From assembly GCA_017475845.1 (NCBI GenBank), contig JAFVEU010000051.1, forward strand, positions 1-6,914: 6,914 bases of DNA, in the 5' to 3' direction. Of the stretch, positions 1-6,286 are shown piece after piece. Within the stretch, counting starts at the first letter, position 1. Every line of letters begins with the position of its first letter. The stretch comes from Lachnospiraceae bacterium. Lineage in GTDB: Bacteria; Bacillota; Clostridia; Lachnospirales; Lachnospiraceae. Under the pieces are notes generated by a model that worked only from the letters and a program-made list of their open reading frames with translations, was not told where the DNA came from and ran no database searches. Position numbers and translations under genes: made by a program.

Positions 1-914
1 GCTTCGATCAGTATGAAAATGAGCCTTCCTCCGTCCAGGGCCGGGAAGGGCAAAAGATTCATAACACCCAGGTCTGCGGTAAGGAGGATCGTGAGCTGCA
101 GCATGTTCAGCCAGACCACAAAGATACCCTCGTCCTTTGTTTCCTCGTAGACATCACCCACAACATTGGCAACCCCCACGGGACCCGCAAGATCGTCCTT
201 TGACACTCTACCCTTAAAGACCCGGAAAAGGCTCTTCACCGTGATCTCTATCCAGTAGCGGACTTCCGAAGCGCTGTAGCGGATGGTCTGTATCCAGCTG
301 CCCTTTACCCGCTGTCCCCCGAGGATCCCCATAAGATACCTGCCCTCTTCGGGATCGTAGCGGGGATCTATCCTGGTATCATAAAAGAGACCGTCCCTTT
401 TGTAACGTACATCAACACTCTCTCCCTCATGGAAGAATAAGTACATACTTATATCCCTGTAAAGGGAGATCCTGTGTCCGTTTAAGGAGTATATCTCGTC
501 ACCTGCGGCAAGACCGGCTTCTTCAGCGGGATAGCCCTCCATGATATCGTCCAGTACCGGAGGGTCATAGCCTACGGAACCGATGACAAAGAGAGACAGG
601 AAGAAAGCCAGGACAAAATTCATGACAGGGCCTGCAGCCACTGTGGAAAAACGCGCCCAGACGGGAGCGTTGATAAAAGAAGAGGGGCTGTCGGCACCCT
701 CGCCGTCAAAGCCCTCAAAAATACAGTTTCCCCCGAAGGGAAGGGCACGGAGATTATATTCCGTTCCGTTTATCCGGCGGCTTAAGAGCTTTGGCCCGAA
801 ACCGATATTGAATTCCTCCACTCCTATGCCGCACTTCTTACCGATGATGAAATGCCCGCCCTCATGAACGAGAATTATGACGGCAAGTATCAAAACAAAC
901 AGTACAAACTGCAA
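1..914 (-). CDS. rseP: RseP/RasP-family site-2 zinc intramembrane protease (3' end cut by window edge)
   Basis: A membrane metalloprotease of the S2P family (peptidase M50B). Relatives cut single-pass membrane proteins, such as anti-sigma factors and leftover signal peptides, within the bilayer. The visible 304 residues read open to the window edge. The zinc motif HEGGH is at residues 17-21 in the first membrane segment. A second conserved segment, AAGPVMNFVLAF, is at 93-104. A PDZ domain follows, with PAEEAGLAAGDEIYSLNG at 129-146. NLLPFPALDGGR at 286-297 supplies the third zinc ligand, its Asp. The last helix and C-terminus lie outside the window; relatives are about 340-430 residues. I chose the TTG start at 914-912 because GGAGG stands 9 nt upstream and the protein then begins directly with the hydrophobic helix. 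It starts 4 nt after the dxr stop, so it is probably co-translated with dxr. The middle residues GG of HExxH are less usual than the common LG or FG, but no catalytic residue is lost. The substrate is unknown. Confidence 0.95.
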   Translation of the reverse strand, partial: MQFVLFVLILAVIILVHEGGHFIIGKKCGIGVEEFNIGFGPKLLSRRINGTEYNLRALPFGGNCIFEGFDGEGADSPSSFINAPVWARFSTVAAGPVMNFVLAFFLSLFVIGSVGYDPPVLDDIMEGYPAEEAGLAAGDEIYSLNGHRISLYRDISMYLFFHEGESVDVRYKRDGLFYDTRIDPRYDPEEGRYLMGILGGQRVKGSWIQTIRYSASEVRYWIEITVKSLFRVFKGRVSKDDLAGPVGVANVVGDVYEETKDEGIFVVWLNMLQLTILLTADLGVMNLLPFPALDGGRLIFILIE

Positions 915-918
915 AATA

Positions 919-2064
919 TCACTCCTCCGAAGCTGCGGTCATTTCACGCACTTCCTTTTCACACTGAAGTATCTCATCGATCCCCGGATCCGGGATCACT
1001 TTATGCATATCCATGGCTTTTTCAATGATCTCCGTTATTCCGGGATAGCTTATCTTCCCCTTAAGGAACTTCTTCACAGCCTCCTCATTTGCCGCATTGA
1101 AGACCGTAGGCATGGTGCCTCCTGTTCTTGCGGCCTTAAGCGCAAGGCTCAACCCCCGGAAGGTCTTTAAGTCGGGCTCAAAGAAGGTAAGCTCCCTGAT
1201 CTTTATAAGATCCAGCCTCTCCATGTTGAGATCCCTCCTCTCCGGGTAAAACAGGGCATATTGAATGGGGAGATGCATGTCTGGTATCCCAAGCTCTGCC
1301 ATTACCGCGCCGTCCTTAAACCGGACAGCGGAATGGACGATACTCTGTGGATGTATAAGGACTTCGATATCATCATAGGAAACATCGAAGAGCCATCTCG
1401 CTTCCATAACCTCCAGTCCCTTGTTCACAAGGGTTGAGGAATCTATGGTGACCTTCGGCCCCATATTCCAGTTGGGATGCTTTAAGGCCTCTGCCGCGGT
1501 CATGTTCTTAAGTTCCTCCGGGCTCTTATTCCTGAAGGGGCCGCCGCTTGCGGTAAGAAGTATCTTCTCGATGCTGTCATGGCTTTCCCCGTTTAAGGAC
1601 TGGAATATGGCTGAATGCTCGGAATCCACAGGCAGGATCTTTACCTTATTTGCTTTTGCTTCCCCGGTGATTATATGGCCGGCGGTGACCAGGGTTTCCT
1701 TGTTGGCAAGGGCCAGATCATGTCCTTCACGGATGGCGGCCAGGGCCGGCTTTATGCCGATCATCCCCACCATGGCTCCCACGGTTATCTCCGAAGGACA
1801 GACCGCAGTTTCTATGATCCCCTCCATTCCGGACAGGATCCTTGTATCCGTATCCGAGACCCGGACCTTAAGATCCTCTGCAGCAGCCTCATCATAGAGA
1901 GCCGCGGTGCCGGGCTTATACTTCCTGATCTGTTCCTCCATAAGAGAAACGTTTGAGAACGCAGCTAACGACGCCACGGACAGAGCATTCCTGTTGGCAT
2001 CGACTATATCAAGAGTCTGGGTCCCTATGGAACCCGTGGAACCTAGGATCGATAATCTTTTCAT
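919..2064 (-). CDS. dxr: 1-deoxy-D-xylulose 5-phosphate reductoisomerase
   Basis: Cytosolic enzyme of the MEP isoprenoid pathway. It rearranges and reduces 1-deoxy-D-xylulose 5-phosphate to 2-C-methyl-D-erythritol 4-phosphate with NADPH and a divalent metal, and is the family target of fosmidomycin. The 381 residues match the usual length. Visible motifs are the NADPH-binding GSTGSIG at 8-14, ANKETLV at 120-126, the metal-binding DSEHSA at 147-152 (Asp147, Glu149), ASGGPF at 172-177 in the substrate loop region, HPNWNMG at 196-202, and TIDSSTLVNKGLEVMEA at 206-222 containing the third metal ligand Glu218. HPQSIVHS and GTMPTVFNAANEEAV follow in the C-terminal part. The ATG at 2064-2062 has AAGG 7 nt upstream. 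The gene starts 29 nt after the cdsA stop and ends 4 nt before rseP. The catalytic set appears complete. Its product feeds the isoprenyl diphosphates that UppS, two genes upstream, consumes. Confidence 0.97.
   Translation of the reverse strand: MKRLSILGSTGSIGTQTLDIVDANRNALSVASLAAFSNVSLMEEQIRKYKPGTAALYDEAAAEDLKVRVSDTDTRILSGMEGIIETAVCPSEITVGAMVGMIGIKPALAAIREGHDLALANKETLVTAGHIITGEAKANKVKILPVDSEHSAIFQSLNGESHDSIEKILLTASGGPFRNKSPEELKNMTAAEALKHPNWNMGPKVTIDSSTLVNKGLEVMEARWLFDVSYDDIEVLIHPQSIVHSAVRFKDGAVMAELGIPDMHLPIQYALFYPERRDLNMERLDLIKIRELTFFEPDLKTFRGLSLALKAARTGGTMPTVFNAANEEAVKKFLKGKISYPGITEIIEKAMDMHKVIPDPGIDEILQCEKEVREMTAASEE
922..928 (-). promoter_or_regulatory. Ribosome-binding site of rseP, spanning the end of dxr
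   Basis: GGAGGAG on the minus strand lies in the last codons of dxr and runs into the first base of its TGA stop. The GGAGG core is 9 nt from the TTG at 914-912. It decides the start of rseP, because no ATG or GTG is available near this point in that frame. The overlap with the dxr terminus suggests translational coupling. Confidence 0.75.
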
Positions 2065-2093
2065 ACTTTGACCTTATGCCTTTCATTTCCTGC

Positions 2094-2924
2094 TCAGAGC
2101 AGGGTGTTGCAGAGGATATAAATGACCGGAGCCGTGATTATAACGGAATCAAATCTGTCAAGTATCCCGCCGTGTCCCGGGATCAGATGGCCGTAGTCCT
2201 TGATACCCTTATCCCTTTTTATGCCGGAAGCAAACAGATCCCCGAACTGAGAGATGATAGCTCCGATAAAGGTCACCAGTGCATAGATCGGAATGCTGTC
2301 GTGGATGATAAAGGCTAAAAGGCCGCCGAAGATCCCGGAGAATACCGCTCCCCCCACTGCCCCCTCTACGGATTTTTTAGGGGAGAGCACCGGAGCCAGC
2401 TTATGCCGTCCCAGAAGGCGTCCGGTAAAGTAAGCAAAGGTATCGCAGATCCAGGAAGAGATCACCACAAAGACCACCTCTATAAGCCCCTTGTCCCTTA
2501 TCCTCAGCATATAGAGAAAAGAGATCATAAAGGGTATGTAGAGGAGACCGAAATAGAACTGCATTATCACGGCGCTGTTATAACGGGGATAGAGCAGCAC
2601 GAAAATACACATAAAGAGGATCACAGATCCCGTCATGGCGTAGAGCATATAGACCCCGTATGGCTTGACCATTATAAATACATAGTAGAGAATGGCAAGG
2701 ATATATCCCATGACCTCGGGAACAGCGGGATTACGGACCTTTTTATCCGTAACCGTCCCCATATCTCCCGGATCCTCACCGGAAAAGATGGCGGTACAGT
2801 ATTCCCTGTAACCCACAAGGGAAATAAAAAGAAGAAGGACCCACCACAGGAGCCCTCCGACATAAAGACCTGTGCCCAGTATGAGCACAAGTACTATGGC
2901 ACTGATAACCCTGGTTCTCAACAT
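2094..2924 (-). CDS. cdsA: Phosphatidate cytidylyltransferase (CDP-diacylglycerol synthase)
   Basis: Integral membrane enzyme that condenses CTP with phosphatidic acid to give CDP-diacylglycerol and pyrophosphate, the precursor of phosphatidylglycerol, cardiolipin and phosphatidylserine-derived lipids. The 276 residues are mostly hydrophobic, with about seven or eight probable membrane helices. An Asp/Glu/Lys-rich cytoplasmic loop at about 49-68 separates the N-terminal helices from the rest. The family core is present: SWICDTFAYFTGRLLG at 157-172, then SPKKSVEGAVGG at 181-192. The CDS signature spans 233-259 and fits the published pattern throughout: SGIKR, then KD at 242-243, then PGHGGILDRFD at 249-259. 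The ATG at 2924-2922 lies 2 nt beyond the uppS stop. Its SD-like AGGTG (2937-2933) sits within the last codons of uppS, so coupling to uppS is likely. I see no missing residues or breaks. Confidence 0.97.
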   Translation of the reverse strand: MLRTRVISAIVLVLILGTGLYVGGLLWWVLLLFISLVGYREYCTAIFSGEDPGDMGTVTDKKVRNPAVPEVMGYILAILYYVFIMVKPYGVYMLYAMTGSVILFMCIFVLLYPRYNSAVIMQFYFGLLYIPFMISFLYMLRIRDKGLIEVVFVVISSWICDTFAYFTGRLLGRHKLAPVLSPKKSVEGAVGGAVFSGIFGGLLAFIIHDSIPIYALVTFIGAIISQFGDLFASGIKRDKGIKDYGHLIPGHGGILDRFDSVIITAPVIYILCNTLL

Positions 2925-2926
2925 AC

Positions 2927-3643
2927 TTAAAGCACCTGTTCCCCGGTTTTCCCGTAGCGTCTCTGCCTTGACGAATAGTCCTCTACCGCCCGCATGAGCT
3001 CCTCCTCCGAAAAGGCGGGCCAGTGTACATCGGTGAAGTAAAACTCAGTGTAGGCGCACTGCCAGAGAAGAAAATTGGAAAGCCTCTCCTCTCCGCTGGT
3101 GCGTATCAGAAGATCCGGATCCGGGATCCCTGCAGTATCCAGATGGGAGCTTATAAACTCCTCCGTGATCTCCGTATCCTCCGGAAGAACGCCGCTTTTT
3201 ATCTCACGTAAAACGGAATCCACGGCTCTCCTTATCTCATCCCGGCTTCCGTAATTCAGCGCGATCTGAAAGGAAAGTCCGTCAAAGTCCCTGCTGAATT
3301 CCTCAAGCTCCGCAATGGCCGCCTGTATATCGGGATCCAGACGGGTCTTGTCCCCGATGACCCTGACTCTCATATGGTTCTTTTCCGCGGTTTTCTTACA
3401 GGTCTTAAGGTAGTTCCTTAAGAGATCCATGATAGCCCCGACTTCCTCCTGGGGCCTGGACCAGTTCTCCGTGGAAAAGGCGTATACGGTAAGATACTTA
3501 ATACCCTTTTCCCAGGCACTGCGGCAAATCTCTTCCACGTTTTTCGCACCCATGGTGTGGCCATAGGTCCTGGGCATTCCCTTGGACTTTGCCCACCTGC
3601 CGTTTCCGTCCAATATGATGGCCACATGTTCAGGTATGTTCAA
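2927..3643 (-). CDS. uppS: Isoprenyl transferase, probable undecaprenyl diphosphate synthase
   Basis: Cis-prenyltransferase that adds isopentenyl diphosphate units to farnesyl diphosphate to build the C55 lipid carrier needed for peptidoglycan and other wall polymers. It is a soluble, membrane-associated homodimer in the family. The 238 residues are of normal length. HVAIILDGNGRWA at 6-18 holds the catalytic, Mg-binding Asp12; Leu11 replaces the more common Met. YAFSTENWSRP is at 54-64, NYGSRDEI at 130-137, and the C-terminal signature PDPDLLIRTSGEERLSNFLL at 174-193 has Arg181, Arg187 and Ser189. Glu200 in the following YTEFYF matches the second conserved acidic ligand. The start is TTG at 3643-3641, overlapping the frr stop as TTGA, with AAGGAG 11 nt upstream. 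No ATG or GTG lies nearby in frame. Chain length cannot be proved from sequence, but the neighbours cdsA and dxr favour UppS. Confidence 0.96.
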   Translation of the reverse strand: MNIPEHVAIILDGNGRWAKSKGMPRTYGHTMGAKNVEEICRSAWEKGIKYLTVYAFSTENWSRPQEEVGAIMDLLRNYLKTCKKTAEKNHMRVRVIGDKTRLDPDIQAAIAELEEFSRDFDGLSFQIALNYGSRDEIRRAVDSVLREIKSGVLPEDTEITEEFISSHLDTAGIPDPDLLIRTSGEERLSNFLLWQCAYTEFYFTDVHWPAFSEEELMRAVEDYSSRQRRYGKTGEQVL

Positions 3644-4194
3644 ACCGTCATGATCTCCTTTTCTTTCTCTGCTGCAGCCTCATCCACCTTCTTTATATAC
3701 TTGTCGGTGACCTTCTGAAGCTCATCCTGGAGATCCTTGACTATATCCTCGGAGAGATCCTCGGACTTGGTCAGTTTCTTGAAAGCGTCTACTCCGTCAC
3801 GCCTTATATTCCTCACAGCGACCTTGCATTCCTCGCCCTTTTTCTTAACGTCCTTACAGAGTTCTTTTCTCCTGTCCTCCGTAAGCTCGGGGAAAACAAG
3901 GCGGATGGCGGTGCCGTCGTTACTGGGGTTGATCCCTATATCGGAAACCTGAAGGGCCTTCTCTATGCTCTTTAACATGGTCTTGTCATAGGGCTTGATC
4001 ATGATGACCCTTGCTTCCGGCACGGACACATTTCCAACCTGCTGGAGACCGGTGGGGGTTCCGTAATAATCCACCTTGATCTTGTCAAGGATATGGGGAT
4101 TTGCCCTTCCGGCTCTTATGGAAGCCAGTTCTCCCTGGTAATTTTCCAGAGACTTCTGCATCTTGTCCTCGTATTTTTTGATCCTCTCATCCAT
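3640..4194 (-). CDS. frr: Ribosome recycling factor
   Basis: Cytosolic translation factor that, with EF-G, splits the post-termination ribosome so that subunits, mRNA and tRNA can be reused. The 184 residues match the nearly constant family length of about 185. The domain I helices frame the protein, with RAGRANP at 27-33 and a Lys/Arg-rich segment at 108-133 ending in VRNIRRD, the conserved Arg-rich stretch that contacts rRNA. Domain II is between them, with YYGTPT at 43-48, and the hinge region DGTAIRL at 93-99 is followed by PELTEDRR at 102-109. The ATG at 4194-4192 has a near-perfect AGGAGGT (4208-4202) 7 nt upstream, one of the strongest sites in the window. The gene starts 15 nt after the pyrH stop and overlaps uppS by 4 nt. 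The pyrH-frr pairing is conserved across most bacteria. Confidence 0.97.
   Translation of the reverse strand: MDERIKKYEDKMQKSLENYQGELASIRAGRANPHILDKIKVDYYGTPTGLQQVGNVSVPEARVIMIKPYDKTMLKSIEKALQVSDIGINPSNDGTAIRLVFPELTEDRRKELCKDVKKKGEECKVAVRNIRRDGVDAFKKLTKSEDLSEDIVKDLQDELQKVTDKYIKKVDEAAAEKEKEIMTV
3655..3660 (-). promoter_or_regulatory. Ribosome-binding site of uppS inside the 3' end of frr
   Basis: AAGGAG on the minus strand, 11 nt from the TTG of uppS, which is slightly longer than the usual spacing. It lies inside the final codons of frr, and the two genes share the bases TTGA, so ribosomes finishing frr could restart directly. It supports the TTG as the uppS start. Confidence 0.6.
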
Positions 4195-4209
4195 TAGAAA
4201 TACCTCCTG

Positions 4210-4905
4210 TCAAACGGTTATCTCGGTACCGTTAAAGCTGCCGGACACCGCATTGGATATACCGTTCTCCTCATTTAACAGAAACACCCTCATCGGCATC
4301 TTATTTTCCATTGCAAGGATGGATGCCGTCATATCCACAACCTGAAGCTTTCTGTCGATGACCTCTTCTATGGAAAGGGTATCGAACTTCACTGCCTCCG
4401 GATTGCTCTTCGGATCCGAATCATAGACCCCGTCTATGTTCTTTGCCAGAAGGATCATGTCCGCTTCCACCTCTACAGCCCTTAAGACTACCCCTGTATC
4501 CGTGGAAAAATAAGGATGCCCCGTTCCTCCCGCAAAGAATATGACCTGTTTCTTGCTGAAATACTTATTTGCCCTGTCCTTTGTAAAGAGCTTGGTAAAG
4601 CCCGAGATCTCAAAAGGAGTCAGGATATTTGTCCTCATGCCCTCCGAGCGGAAGATCTCTGAAACATAGATACAGTTCATGACCGTGGCCAGCATCCCGA
4701 TCTGGTCAGCCTTGAACCTGTCAATATTTCCGCTGGTCCGGCCTCTCCAGAAATTGCCGCCGCCGATAACGATACCCGTTTCTATCCCGCTGTCCACAAG
4801 CATCCTAACTTCTCTTGCAACCTTCTGGACAGTTTCCTCGTCAAAACCGGTCTTCTTTTCCCCGGCAAGAGCCACGCCGGAGAGCTTCAGCATCACTCTT
4901 GTCAA
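4210..4905 (-). CDS. pyrH: UMP kinase (uridylate kinase)
   Basis: Bacterial hexameric UMP kinase of the amino-acid-kinase fold, which converts UMP to UDP with ATP in pyrimidine nucleotide synthesis. From the chosen start the protein has 231 residues. Visible motifs are KLSG at 7-10, GGGNFWRG at 48-55, DRFKADQIGMLATVMN at 62-77, FFAGGTGHPYFSTDT at 123-137 and DGVYDSDP at 158-165, with MTASILAMEN at 192-201 near the end. The frame stays open to a TTG at 4929, which would add eight residues. I chose the TTG at 4905-4903 because GGAGG (4917-4913) is exactly 7 nt upstream and because the protein then begins like its relatives, a few residues before the first strand. Val11 follows KLSG where Glu is usual. 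The gene starts 45 nt after the bactofilin stop and ends 15 nt before frr. Most bacteria have rpsB-tsf upstream; here it is a bactofilin gene. Confidence 0.95.
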   Translation of the reverse strand: MTRVMLKLSGVALAGEKKTGFDEETVQKVAREVRMLVDSGIETGIVIGGGNFWRGRTSGNIDRFKADQIGMLATVMNCIYVSEIFRSEGMRTNILTPFEISGFTKLFTKDRANKYFSKKQVIFFAGGTGHPYFSTDTGVVLRAVEVEADMILLAKNIDGVYDSDPKSNPEAVKFDTLSIEEVIDRKLQVVDMTASILAMENKMPMRVFLLNEENGISNAVSGSFNGTEITV

Positions 4906-4912
4906 CAGTTTT

Positions 4913-4917
4913 CCTCC
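4913..4917 (-). promoter_or_regulatory. Ribosome-binding site that sets the pyrH start
   Basis: GGAGG on the minus strand, 7 nt before the TTG at 4905-4903. It falls inside the longer open frame that begins at 4929, so it argues against that upstream TTG, which has no comparable site in front of it. Confidence 0.75.
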
Positions 4918-4950
4918 CTGAACGTCCAAATCATGACCGATATATCTATC

Positions 4951-6219
4951 TTACAGTTCGTCAAAGAAGGATGTGGGACTTACTTCCGCATAGCACTGTG
5001 AGCAGTGTCCCTCGATAACCGCACCGTTATTGATCTGAACGGACTTTGACTTGATGTCGCCCATAACAATTGCGGAGGTATCAAGGATGATAGGTCCCTG
5101 TACGTCGATATCGCCCTTTACTGCACCTGCGATAACTGCGCTGGTGGCGGAAATGTTCCCGATGATAACGGATTCCTGGCCCACCTTTACGGCTCCGGTG
5201 CTCACTATCTCTCCATTAATCTTTGCGGAATCCGCAAATACCTCGGCAGCCTTGGAATTACCGGTAATGGTTCCGGAAACATTGAGCTTTCCTCTGACAT
5301 TTATATTTCCTTTAACGGTTCCGATGACCTCAAGTGATCCCTGGGAAATGATGTCACCGTTAATGATCATTCCGGCTGTTACCGAGCCGTTCTCATCGGC
5401 TTCGGGACCGTCCTCAAGTTCAGGGAATTCAACTCCGCTATTGATGATATCGTCTTTCATTTTATTATACTCCTTATTATCATTATTATCTGCTTCTGTA
5501 GAAGCAGCTTCTTCCTCTGCAGCTGTTTCGTCAAAACCGTTATCAATGACCATGTTCATGGCGGCTTCCGCTATTATGGGCTCAGGAGCGGCCTCCTCTT
5601 CAACAGGGATCTCCTCCGCTGCCGGTTCCGGAGCGGGAAGTTCCTCTTCTAAAGGAGCTTCTTCCGCAACAGCTTCTTCCACGGGACGCTCTTCTAAAGG
5701 AACCGCTTCTTCCATCGCAGGCTCCTCAGCCGGAAGCTCTTCTTCCATCACCGGTTCTTCCGCCGGAAACTCTTCTGTTATTACCGGCTCTTCCGCCGGA
5801 AACTCTTCCGCGGGAAGCTCTTCTTCCGTCACGGGCTCCTCTTCGGTAAGCTCCTCTTCCATCACCGGCTCTTCTATGGGAAGATCCTCAACAGAGATCT
5901 CCTCTTCGACCGGTGCTTCTTCCGCTGATGGCTCCTCCGGGGGAAGCTCCTCCTGTACCGGGGCTTCTTCATTAACAGCCGCAGCCTCTTCCGGAACCGC
6001 ATCAAAGTCAAAGGACAGTTCCGGTGCCGGAGCTTCATCCATCACAGCCTCGGTCTCCTTCTCTATCATTTCCGACAGGTTGAGGGTCTCCTGTATCCCG
6101 TCCCCCATTGTATCAGGAAAACCTTCTATTCCCTTTTCGCCGATCTCCTCTTCCCCCGCTGTGTTTATCTCTCCCACAGCCTGGGACAGGTCTTCCTTAA
6201 AATCATCAAAAAAACCCAT
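4951..6219 (-). CDS. Bactofilin-type polymer-forming cytoskeletal protein with acidic repeat arm
   Basis: Bactofilins self-assemble without nucleotide into filaments that scaffold cell-shape and wall enzymes at the inner membrane. The 422 residues fall into three parts. Residues 1-16 (MGFFDDFKEDLSQAVG) form a probable amphipathic helix. Residues 75-220 are an Ala/Glu/Pro/Val-rich acidic arm with 11-residue repeats; only one basic residue, Arg178, occurs between Lys54 and Lys249. Residues 280-405 are the bactofilin beta-helix domain, with regularly spaced turns such as GTVKGNINVRGKLNVSGTI, then SAKINGEIVSTG, AVKGDIDVQG and SVQINNGAVIEG. A short tail contains CSQC at 406-409 and ends in SFFDEL. 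I chose the ATG at 6219-6217 because AAGGAGG is 6 nt upstream; an ATA/ATT-rich extension to 6240 has no such site. The partner protein is unknown. A second start inside the gene at 5460 is possible. Assignment to the bactofilin fold is firm; cellular role is inference. Confidence 0.92.
   Translation of the reverse strand: MGFFDDFKEDLSQAVGEINTAGEEEIGEKGIEGFPDTMGDGIQETLNLSEMIEKETEAVMDEAPAPELSFDFDAVPEEAAAVNEEAPVQEELPPEEPSAEEAPVEEEISVEDLPIEEPVMEEELTEEEPVTEEELPAEEFPAEEPVITEEFPAEEPVMEEELPAEEPAMEEAVPLEERPVEEAVAEEAPLEEELPAPEPAAEEIPVEEEAAPEPIIAEAAMNMVIDNGFDETAAEEEAASTEADNNDNKEYNKMKDDIINSGVEFPELEDGPEADENGSVTAGMIINGDIISQGSLEVIGTVKGNINVRGKLNVSGTITGNSKAAEVFADSAKINGEIVSTGAVKVGQESVIIGNISATSAVIAGAVKGDIDVQGPIILDTSAIVMGDIKSKSVQINNGAVIEGHCSQCYAEVSPTSFFDEL
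5461..5475 (-). promoter_or_regulatory. Candidate internal ribosome-binding site for a short bactofilin form
   Basis: AAGGAG (5475-5470) is followed by a 9-nt AT-only spacer and an in-frame ATG at 5460-5458 (Met254). Starting here would give a 169-residue protein, MKDDIINSG onward, with the whole beta-helix domain and CxxC tail but no amphipathic N-terminus or acidic arm. The site lies in a distinctly AT-rich patch of an otherwise GC-balanced gene and should be unstructured. Whether ribosomes use it cannot be told from sequence. Confidence 0.4.
5695..5874 (-). repeat. Degenerate 33-bp tandem repeats coding the acidic arm
   Basis: Five 11-residue units read close to EEPVMEEELPA in the bactofilin protein, at residues 116-126, 127-137, 143-153, 154-164 and 165-175. 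A 5-residue insert, EEFPA, lies between the second and third. At DNA level a 20-bp stretch recurs exactly at 5756-5775 and 5789-5808, one 33-bp period apart, which points to recent slippage or unequal exchange. More diverged Glu/Pro/Ala-rich sequence flanks it, so the whole low-complexity arm is about 5560-5997. Confidence 0.8.
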
Positions 6220-6223
6220 CTGA

Positions 6224-6232
6224 ATCCTCCTT
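6224..6232 (-). promoter_or_regulatory. Ribosome-binding site that sets the bactofilin start
   Basis: AAGGAGGAT on the minus strand; its GGAGG core is 6 nt before the ATG at 6219-6217. It decides for this ATG over the upstream in-frame codons as far as 6240, one of which lies across this very site. Confidence 0.85.
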
Positions 6233-6258
6233 ATAATCAAATGTTGACGCTCCGGGAC

Positions 6259-6286
6259 AAAAGCTTTTAAGGGTTGAAAGGCTTTT
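6259..6286 (-). terminator. Weak imperfect hairpin after the deacetylase, possible terminator or processing site
   Basis: On the minus strand AAAAGCCTTT (6286-6277) and AAAAGCTTTT (6268-6259) can pair over nine of ten positions, with one C-A mismatch, around an 8-nt loop CAACCCTT. It begins within the deacetylase stop codon. The stem is A/T-rich and the only T-run is part of the stem and ends in G, so a strong intrinsic terminator is unlikely. It is the only hairpin I see between the deacetylase and bactofilin genes, and could make a partial transcript boundary there. Confidence 0.25.

Noticed and set aside
583..2930. Several plus-strand open frames of 94-175 codons opposite rseP, dxr and cdsA.
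   Set aside because: They overlap well-recognised minus-strand genes over their whole length, show no family motifs and have unnatural composition; they are shadows.
984..3128. The 14-mer ccggatccgggatc occurs in both dxr (984-997) and uppS (3115-3128) and is nearly palindromic, suggesting a possible repeat or binding site.
   Set aside because: Both copies simply encode an Ile-Pro-Asp-Pro stretch with the same codons in two unrelated genes, and the flanks do not match.
4906..4929. TTG at 4929 as the start of UMP kinase, adding eight residues.
   Set aside because: It has no ribosome-binding site in front of it, while the TTG at 4905 has GGAGG at 7 nt and gives the expected N-terminus.
5464..5469. 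TATAAT inside the bactofilin gene as a -10 element for an internal promoter.
   Set aside because: The sequence 17 nt upstream (CAGATA) does not resemble a -35 element, and transcription would start at or after the internal ATG. The hexamer is better explained as the spacer of the AT-rich internal start region.
5051..6223. A 390-codon plus-strand open frame rich in Ser, antisense to the bactofilin gene.
   Set aside because: It is the mirror of the Glu-rich codons, whose complement reads as Ser and Thr codons without stops. It has no recognisable domain, and the minus-strand frame has a clear fold and ribosome-binding site.
6226..6261. Possible promoter for the bactofilin gene: TTGTCC as -35 and an ATTATA or TATAAG element 17 or more nt downstream.
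   Set aside because: The -10 match is poor or overlaps the ribosome-binding site, so a transcript from it would lose its own Shine-Dalgarno sequence.
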